This document shows positions 1-5,054 of a stretch of DNA of 8,541 bases, one piece after another. Origin of the DNA: Burkholderiaceae bacterium. Its GTDB lineage: Bacteria > Pseudomonadota > Gammaproteobacteria > Burkholderiales > Burkholderiaceae_E. The stretch's first letter is position 1. Each line of letters starts with the position of its first letter. The stretch lies in assembly GCA_019428955.1 (NCBI GenBank), contig JAHYJF010000155.1, positions 1 through 8,541 on the forward strand, in the 5' to 3' direction. A model generated the notes under the pieces. The model was given only the letters and a program-made list of their open reading frames with translations. It had not been told where the DNA came from and did not search any database. The position numbers and the translations under genes were made by a program.

Positions 1-445
1 CCCCAAAAACTCCGCGGCCGCGTTGAGCGTCGACGTTTTCTTCTAGGTAGCAAGGCAGCGAGGCGGTGATTTCGACACCGTTGCCGGCGAGAAAATCGGC
101 CAGATCCTCCTGGCCCGCTTCGAACATCACGGTCAGGTTGCAGCGGTCGATCACCCGGATACCGCGCGCCCTGACCTCCACCACCAGGTCACGGAAGCTC
201 GCATTCAGTTCCGGCGCTCCGCCGGTGAGATCGAGCAGGGTGGCCCCGCTTGCGAACAGGTAATCGCGAACCTGGACGGCGGTCTCGGCGCTCATCTGCT
301 CGACCCGGTTGGGCCCGGCGCCGACGTGGCAATGGACACACGACTGGTTGCACAGATAACCGAGATTGACCTGCACCTTCGCGATCGAGCGGCGCCCTAT
401 CTGGGGAAAGCTTCTCTTGCGAATCAATGGCAGGACGTCGCGCAT
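1..445 (-). CDS. arsS: ArsS-like radical SAM protein, N-terminal part (3' end outside window)
   Basis: The first 148 residues are visible; the gene continues past the left edge. The diagnostic block is QVNLGYLCNQSCVHCHVGAG at residues 25-44. It contains a CxxxCxxC cluster motif (Cys32, Cys36, Cys39), which in radical SAM enzymes binds the [4Fe-4S] cluster that cleaves S-adenosylmethionine. A glycine-rich GGAPE motif (75-79) follows. The N-terminus (DVLPLIRK, then QVNLGY) is typical of the ArsS / 'radical SAM/Cys-rich' family, which is linked to arsenosugar biosynthesis in some organisms. The Cys-rich C-terminal domain cannot be seen, so the substrate is not proven. The ATG at 445 is chosen because AGAAGG lies five bases upstream. 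The frame stays open 59 codons further up with no ATG; a GTG at 493 would add 16 residues and is less likely. The gene is divergent from pncB. Confidence 0.86.
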   Translation of the reverse strand, partial: MRDVLPLIRKRSFPQIGRRSIAKVQVNLGYLCNQSCVHCHVGAGPNRVEQMSAETAVQVRDYLFASGATLLDLTGGAPELNASFRDLVVEVRARGIRVIDRCNLTVMFEAGQEDLADFLAGNGVEITASLPCYLEENVDAQRGRGVFG

Positions 446-450
446 GTTGA

Positions 451-456
451 CCTTCT
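451..456 (-). promoter_or_regulatory. Ribosome binding site of the ArsS-like gene
   Basis: AGAAGG on the minus strand, five bases before the ATG at 445. It decides the start in favour of this ATG over the open frame that extends upstream. Confidence 0.6.
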
Positions 457-644
457 TCTCGTTGCTGACCCAGTAAGCGCCTCGACGACCCACAGCCGCT
501 TGCGCCTCGTTGAAAGTCGGGCAGATGGGGCAAGAGCTTACACGACGCTCTCCGGCCCACCTATTACTGAGGTTGGCCGGACTCGGTTGGGTCCACCGCC
601 GCTTTGCACCAGGCGGCGACGTTCAGCGACAGGACGTCAGCGCG

Positions 645-670
645 CCAATTGGATTAATATTGCATTAACC
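645..670. promoter_or_regulatory. AT-rich imperfect dyad in the divergent intergenic region; candidate promoter/operator
   Basis: This is the only AT-rich patch in the 269-base gap between the divergent ArsS-like gene and pncB. It holds the palindrome CCAATTGG (645-652), a TAATAT (655-660) that could serve as a -10 element for pncB, and an imperfect dyad GG(A)TTAAT-ATTGC-ATTAACC (651-670). No convincing -35 hexamer lies at the right distance, so the promoter reading is tentative. The rest of the gap shows no gene. Confidence 0.3.
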
Positions 671-701
671 TGACCCGGCGGTAGCACTACGAGTTAGGGC
701 G

Positions 702-707
702 AGGAGG
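702..707 (+). promoter_or_regulatory. Strong ribosome binding site of pncB
   Basis: AGGAGG, a near-perfect Shine-Dalgarno sequence, lies seven bases before the GTG at 715. It supports that GTG as the start of pncB although the codon is not ATG. Confidence 0.8.
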
Positions 708-714
708 AACAAGC

Positions 715-2055
715 GTGCGGCCGACCGAAGCGAGCACCCTGCTGACCGACCTTTACCAGCTCACCATGCTCCAGGCATATTTCGATGAGGAGATGAATGA
801 GACGGCGGTCTTCGAGTTCTTTGTGCGCAAGCTCCCGGCTGGTCGCAACTTCTTTGTCGCTGGCGGACTCGAACAGGCGCTGGATTTTCTCTCCGACCTG
901 CGCTTTGATCCGGACGAACTCGAATGGCTGTCGAGCTGCGGCCGATTCAAGCCGGAGTTTGTCGCGTCACTGGCAGGGCTGCGCTTTACCGGCGCGATCG
1001 ACGCGATGCCCGAGGGCACGGTGTTCTTTCCCGACGAGCCGATCCTGCGAGTTGTCGCCCCAATGCGCGAGGCGCAGCTGGTCGAGACCAGGATGGTCAA
1101 CCTGTTGCAGTACCAGACACTGGTGGCCAGCAAGGCGGCACGGGTGCGGCTCGCGGCGCCCGGCAAGCTTCTGGTCGACTTCGGCCTGCGTCGCACCCAT
1201 GGTGCGGAAGCGGGCTTGCTCGCCGCGCGGGCGAGCTATCTGGCGGGCCTTGACGGCACTTCCAACGTGCTTGCCGGCATGCGCTGGGAAGTGCCTCTTT
1301 TCGGCACCATGGCGCACTCCTATGTCCAGGCCCACGACCGTGAACTCGTCGCATTCGAGCGCTTCGCCTACTCGCACCCGCGCAGCACCACCCTGCTGAT
1401 CGACACCTACGACACCGAGGCAGCGGCGCAGGACTTGCTGCCACTGGCCAGGAGACTGGCGCGCGCGGGCATTGCGATCAAGGCCGTGCGCCTGGACAGC
1501 GGAGATCTCGCCGCGCACGCCCACCAGGTACGCGCGATCCTCGACGCGGGTGGCGAATTCGGCATCAGGATCTTTGCCAGTGGCAACCTCGACGAATATC
1601 AGCTGGCTGGACTGGTCGCGGGCGGCGCCCCGATCGACGGCTTCGGCGTCGGCACCCGCATGAGTACCTCCGCCGATCACCCCTATTTCGACTGCGCCTA
1701 CAAGTTGCAGGAATACGCCGGTATCGCGCGGCGCAAGCGCTCCGAGGGGAAGGCAACCTGGCCGGGGCGCAAGCAGGTGTTCAGGCGCTTCGACGATGCC
1801 GGCCAAATCGCCGCTGACACCTTGACGCTTGCATCAGAATCGCCAGCGGGCGCACCACTGCTCGCCAGGGTGATGGATCGCGGCCAGCGCCTTGCTCCTT
1901 CCCCGCCACTCGTCAAGGTGCGCGAGTACGCCAGCCAGCAACTGGCGAGCCTGCCCCCGTCGCTGCGCAGCCTGGATACTGCGGCGCCCTACCGCGTCGA
2001 GGTGGCACCAGCGCTCATCGAACTGGCCAGGCAGGTCGATGAGCGCGAGCACTGA
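715..2055 (+). CDS. pncB: Nicotinate phosphoribosyltransferase
   Basis: This cytoplasmic enzyme (446 aa) joins nicotinate to PRPP, with ATP hydrolysis, to make nicotinate mononucleotide in the Preiss-Handler route to NAD. Family signatures run in order: LLTDLYQLTMLQAYF (9-23), FEFFVRKLP (33-41), LVDFGLRRTHG (153-163), GTMAHSYVQAH (197-207), LLIDTYDT (227-234), VRLDSGDL (258-265), IFASGNLDEY (286-295) and DGFGVGTRMSTS (308-319). His201 in GTMAHS corresponds, by remembered alignment, to the histidine that is phosphorylated during ATP-coupled catalysis. The length fits the family and no lesion is seen. The start is GTG with a strong ribosome binding site. The stop codon lies in the loop of a perfect hairpin (2035-2078), and the broken archease and rtcB genes follow on the same strand. 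Confidence 0.96.
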   Translation: MRPTEASTLLTDLYQLTMLQAYFDEEMNETAVFEFFVRKLPAGRNFFVAGGLEQALDFLSDLRFDPDELEWLSSCGRFKPEFVASLAGLRFTGAIDAMPEGTVFFPDEPILRVVAPMREAQLVETRMVNLLQYQTLVASKAARVRLAAPGKLLVDFGLRRTHGAEAGLLAARASYLAGLDGTSNVLAGMRWEVPLFGTMAHSYVQAHDRELVAFERFAYSHPRSTTLLIDTYDTEAAAQDLLPLARRLARAGIAIKAVRLDSGDLAAHAHQVRAILDAGGEFGIRIFASGNLDEYQLAGLVAGGAPIDGFGVGTRMSTSADHPYFDCAYKLQEYAGIARRKRSEGKATWPGRKQVFRRFDDAGQIAADTLTLASESPAGAPLLARVMDRGQRLAPSPPLVKVREYASQQLASLPPSLRSLDTAAPYRVEVAPALIELARQVDEREH

Positions 2056-2078
2056 GATGGCTGCTCGCGCTCATCGAC
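2011..2078. repeat. Triple alternating repeat forming two competing hairpins at the pncB stop
   Basis: The 11-mer GCGCTCATCGA occurs at 2011-2021, inverted at 2036-2046, and again direct at 2067-2077. The first and second copies can form an 11-bp stem with a 14-base loop. The second and third form a perfect 17-bp stem (2035-2051 with 2062-2078) with a 10-base loop that contains the pncB stop codon TGA (2053-2055). The two stems share the middle arm, so only one can form at a time. No U-run follows the second stem, so it is not a standard intrinsic terminator. It ends one base before the expected start of the archease frame and leaves no ribosome binding site there. Confidence 0.75.
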
Positions 2079-2495
2079 ACGGTTAGCTGGGAAACTTTCC
2101 CTCATCAAGCTCATGTCGGGGTGCGCGGCAGGGGCGCAACCCTGGCCGAGGCCTTCGCCGGGGCGGCCACGGCGATGACCGCGGCGATATGTGATCCGGC
2201 CAAGGTAGGCGCTGGCGCGTCGGTGCCGATCGAGTGCTCGGCACCCGACCCTGAATTGCTCCTGATTGATTGGCTAAACGCTCTGGTCTATGAGATGGCG
2301 ACCAGGAGAATGCTTTTTGCTCGGTTTGACGTGACCGTCGAAGGCAATCATCTCAAGGCGCTGGCCTGGGGCTAACTGATCGATAGCGGGCGCCACCAAC
2401 CTGCTGCCGAGGTCAAGGGGGCGTCATTTTGTGAACTGGCGGCGCGCCAGCAAGCCGACGGCACGTGGCTGGCGCAGTGCGTAGTGGATGTGTGA
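2079..2495 (+). pseudogene. Archease, apparently inactivated (no start codon, internal TAA)
   Basis: Archease is the small protein that helps RtcB RNA ligase become guanylylated and turn over. The frame reads VSWETFPHQAHVGVRGRG, then LLLIDWLNALVYEMATRRML, both typical of the family. It hits TAA at 2373-2375 just after KALAWG, where homologues usually have Glu (WGE or YGE). The same frame then runs on for 39 more family-like codons (LIDSGRHQPAAEVKGAS ... GTWLAQCVVDV) to TGA at 2493-2495. A single GAA-to-TAA change explains this. Two further faults are present. The first codon is ACG (2079) where ATG would be expected, with no ribosome binding site. The conserved Asp of the HxAD motif, a metal ligand in archaeal archease (Asp12 of the Pyrococcus protein, from memory), is His. 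A GTG at 2121 could only start a truncated product that lacks this motif. The full frame is about 138 residues, normal for the family. Confidence 0.85.
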
Positions 2496-2502
2496 ATGGC
2501 CC

Positions 2503-3934
2503 ATGGACATGAAGGCACTCAAGCAGCGCAACGAATTCGAATGGAAACTGCCCAGGACCGGCAGGATGCGCGTGCCGGGAGTTATCTTTGCCTCCCGGGA
2601 ACTGGTTGCCGAAATGGACGCCAAGGTGGCCGAGCAGGTCACCAACGTCGCCACCCTGCCCGGCATCGTGCTCGCCTCCTACGCCATGCCTGACGCCCAC
2701 TGGGGATACGGTTTCCCGATCGGCGGCGTCGCGGCCTTCGACGCCGACGACGGCGGAGTGGTTTCGGCCGGCGGCGTCGGCTTCGACATCTCGTGCGGTG
2801 TGCGCACGCTACTGACGGGCCTCAAGCGCAGTGACATCACGGCGCAGCAGGAACGCCTCGCCGACCTGCTCTACGCCCGCATCCCGGCAGGTATCGGCAG
2901 CACTGGGGCCATTCGCCTCGACAGCAAGGCAATGAGCGCAATGCTCAGCGGGCGGGGCGCGCTGGGCGGTCGCGCAAGGCTACGGCACCGAAGGCGATCT
3001 GGCGCTGATCGAGGATCATGGCTGCGTCAGCGGCGCGGATCCTGCGGCGGTCTCCGATCAGGCGAAAAAGCGCCAGCGCGACGAGATGGGCACTCTTGGC
3101 TCGGGTAACCACTATCTTGAGGTTCAATTGGTCGGCGAGATCTTCGATCCGGCCGCCGCCCAGGCCTACGGTCTGGTTACCGGCGAGGTGGTTGTCAGCA
3201 TCCACTGCGGTTCGCGCGGCCTTGGCCACCAGATCGGCACCGATTACCTGCGCGAGATGGTGGTCAGCGCGAGTTCGGCCGGCATCATCGTGCCCGACCG
3301 TGAACTCGCCTGCGCGCCATTGAAATCTTCGCTCGGGCAACGTTATCTCGGCGCGATGCGTGCCGCGAGCAACTGCGCGCTGGCCAACCGCCAGGTCCTG
3401 ACTCAACTCGCCCGCCATGCTTTCGCCAAGCTCTTCCCCGGCGTGCGTCTGCCGCTGCTCTACGACGTCTCCCACAACACCTGCAAGGAGGAAGCGCACC
3501 GCGTCGGCGGCACGCATCGCCAGCTATTCGTTCATCGCAAGGGAGCGACGCGCGCCTTCGGCCCCGGACACCGGGCTCTGCCGAGCGCATACCGCGAGAT
3601 TGGCCAGCCGGTGCTGATCGGTGGGAGTATGGGCACCGCGTCCTACGTCCTTGCCGGCGCCGCGGGCACCGAGGAGTGCGCTTTCGGTTCCGCCTGCCAT
3701 GGCGCAGGCCGAGCCATGAGCCGCCACGAGGCAACCAGGCGCTGGCACGGACGCGCACTGGTCGACGAGCTCGCCGGGCGCGGCATCCTGATCCGCAGCC
3801 CGAGTTCCCGCGGGGTGGCCGAGGAAGCGCCCCTGGCCTACAAGTATGTCGGCAAGGTCGTCGACTCGGCTGACCGCGCCGGACTCGCTGGCAAGGTGGC
3901 GCGGCTGACGCCGCTCATCTGCATCAAGGGCTGA
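2503..3934 (+). pseudogene. rtcB: RtcB-type RNA ligase, frameshifted
   Basis: RtcB joins RNA ends bearing 2',3'-cyclic phosphate or 3'-phosphate to 5'-hydroxyl ends, using GTP and Mn2+, in tRNA splicing or RNA repair. The reading frame changes near 2950-2960. Removing one G from the run at 2950-2952 restores the family motif SGGARWAVAQGYG and a protein of 476 aa, the usual length. As read, the first frame continues into a non-homologous tail and ends at 3108. In the restored protein the active site is complete: Asp95 and Cys98 (GFDISCG), Asn202 and His203 (GSGNHYLE), His234 (SIHCGSRG), His324 (DVSHN), the guanylylated-type His399 (ACHGAGR) and the C-terminal LICIKG. The start MDMKALKQRN at 2503 is favoured by homology; ATGs at 2488 and 2509 are in frame. 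No clear ribosome binding site is visible. The upstream partner archease is also broken. Confidence 0.9.
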
Positions 3935-4056
3935 GGGCGCTGCGATTGTGCGAAATCGCCCGGCAACGAGCGCGGTGAGAAGCGGAAGAAGATCGTGGCC
4001 TTTTCGCCACCGCCGGAATTTCCGAACACCGTTCTGAACCTTGGCCCCACAAAGAC
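3935..4056 (+). other. 3' untranslated stretch after rtcB, no gene seen
   Basis: About 120 bases between the rtcB stop and the terminator hairpin. I see no plausible gene on either strand. A short hairpin, GTGGC-CTTTTC-GCCAC, is present but has no evident role. Confidence 0.5.
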
Positions 4057-4098
4057 CAAAGGGCTAGCCCCTTGTGAGAGCTAACCCTTTGATTTTAT

Positions 4099-4099
<1 letters not shown>
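4057..4099 (+). terminator. Intrinsic terminator between rtcB and the convergent tRNA-Pro
   Basis: A 12-bp stem with one mismatch (4057-4068 with 4080-4091; AAAGGGCTAGC against GCTAACCCTTT) is followed on the plus strand by GATTTTATT. It would end transcripts from the pncB-rtcB side. On the minus strand the same stem lies just past the tRNA 3' end, but only a weak T stretch (GGTCTTTG) follows, so termination in that direction is less certain. Confidence 0.65.
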
Positions 4100-4177
<78 letters not shown>

Positions 4178-4184
4178 GCCGAGC

Positions 4185-4193
4185 ATTATAGCA
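4185..4193 (-). promoter_or_regulatory. Extended -10 promoter of tRNA-Pro
   Basis: The minus strand reads TGCTATAAT, a consensus -10 hexamer preceded by the TGn extension, ending nine bases before the mature tRNA 5' end. No good -35 hexamer is visible, which fits an extended -10 promoter. The following GCTCGGC is GC-rich, like the discriminators of stringently controlled stable-RNA promoters. It lies just after the stop of the merR-like gene, so the tRNA can be made independently of that operon. Confidence 0.7.
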
Positions 4194-4202
4194 GTGGAAA
4201 AC

Positions 4203-4604
4203 TCACTTCATGCGCAGCAGACTGAGCGCTTCTTCCAGTTGTTGACGGACTTGGGCAAGTTCACCTGTGGCCGGCATGGCGGCGTCCTTCGCAGCGGCGT
4301 CCGCCACTGGTTCAGCGGCCTTGCCGCGACCATTCTGGGACGCTTCGATGAGCCGGTTGCGCGCTCCGCTGATAGTGAAGCCGTGCTCGTAGAGCAGTTC
4401 ACGAATGCGGCGCACCAGCAGCACTTCGTGATGCTGGTAGTAGCGCCGGTTGCCGCGTCGCTTCATCGGCCGCAGCTGGGTGAACTCCTGCTCCCAGTAG
4501 CGCAGGACGTGGGGCTTGACCGCGCACAGTTCGCTTACTTCGCCGATGGTGAAGTAACGCTTCGCCGGAATCGGTGGTAGCGGTGCTTCGCTCTTGATCG
4601 ACAT
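4203..4604 (-). CDS. MerR-family transcriptional regulator (ihfA-linked type)
   Basis: A 133-residue DNA-binding protein. Residues 16-85 form a MerR-type winged helix-turn-helix: RYFTIGEVSELCAVKPHVLRY, then the wing KRRGNRRYYQHHEV and the second helical pair VRRIRELLYEHGFTISGARN. The rest is an Ala/Lys-rich linker and a short Gln/Leu-rich helix (116-131), perhaps for dimerisation. There is no cysteine-based metal site or large effector domain, so the signal it senses is unknown. A small regulator of this type commonly follows ihfA in proteobacteria and is often annotated only as MerR family. It starts 34 bases after the ihfA stop and is probably co-transcribed with pheST-ihfA. Its ribosome binding site is weak. 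Confidence 0.9.
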   Translation of the reverse strand: MSIKSEAPLPPIPAKRYFTIGEVSELCAVKPHVLRYWEQEFTQLRPMKRRGNRRYYQHHEVLLVRRIRELLYEHGFTISGARNRLIEASQNGRGKAAEPVADAAAKDAAMPATGELAQVRQQLEEALSLLRMK

Positions 4605-4638
4605 CAGTGCAGGTCCGGGTGGCAGTGTTGGGTCGCGG

Positions 4639-5037
4639 CTAGTTGCCCGACGACTCGATCTGCGACTTCAGTTTCTGACTGGCGTGGAACGTCACGACGC
4701 GCCGCGCGCAGATCGGGATCTCTTCGCCAGTCTTGGGGTTGCGCCCGGGGCGCTGTGGCTTATCACGCAACTGGAAATTGCCAAAGCCGGACAGCTTGAC
4801 GCTCTCACCACGCTCGAGGGCGTCGCTGATCTCGTCAAAAAAGGTGTCGACCATGTCCTTGGCTTCGCGCTTGTTCAAGCCGACCGTTTCAAAGAGCAAC
4901 TCGGCAAGTTCGGCCTTGGTGAGCGTGAACGAGTTCCCATTCGCCTTACCCTTGCCCGGCGCATCCGCAGCACTCGCCGGCGTGTTCCGGTCGTCAAACG
5001 TTGGTGCGGGTTGCATCATTTCAGTCGCTGATCTCAT
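4639..5037 (-). CDS. ihfA: Integration host factor subunit alpha with extended N-terminus
   Basis: With the beta subunit, IhfA forms IHF, which binds specific sites and bends DNA sharply, acting in recombination, replication and transcription. The core begins at FTLTKAELAELLFETVGLNK (37-56). The DNA-inserting beta-arm RPGRNPKTGEEIP (96-108) carries the conserved proline, and SGFGNFQLRDK (83-93) and VVTFHASQKLK (114-124) complete the fold. The usual form is about 99-100 residues. This one is 132, because a polar Ala/Pro/Asp/Lys-rich stretch of about 36 residues precedes the core. No ATG lies inside that stretch after Met8, so the extension must be made if the start is at 5037, 5019 or 5016. 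It begins 17 bases after the pheT stop and belongs to the same operon. Confidence 0.95.
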   Translation of the reverse strand: MRSATEMMQPAPTFDDRNTPASAADAPGKGKANGNSFTLTKAELAELLFETVGLNKREAKDMVDTFFDEISDALERGESVKLSGFGNFQLRDKPQRPGRNPKTGEEIPICARRVVTFHASQKLKSQIESSGN

Positions 5038-5054
5038 TTCTGCGCGGTGAGTCC

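Noticed and set aside
189..560. 123-codon open frame on the minus strand
   Set aside because: It is in a different frame from the radical SAM protein over the same DNA. The frame carrying CNQSCVHC is the real one, and this frame gives only Arg-rich sequence.
967..1806. 279-codon open frame on the minus strand
   Set aside because: It is antisense to pncB, whose coding signal is unambiguous; no motif or plausible ribosome binding site.
2488..2502. ATG 2488 as the rtcB start, overlapping the archease stop
   Set aside because: It is in frame and possible, but the family begins at MDMKxLK, which matches the ATG at 2503; neither has a clear ribosome binding site.
2947..2965. Programmed ribosomal frameshifting in rtcB
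   Set aside because: There is no classic slippery heptamer and no stop codon at the shift point. A one-base insertion in a G run restores the motif exactly, and archease next door is also broken.
3086..3934. A separate 282-residue gene starting at ATG 3086
   Set aside because: It starts inside the RtcB GTLGSGNH motif and lacks the Asp95/Cys98 half of the active site. It is the second part of the frameshifted rtcB.
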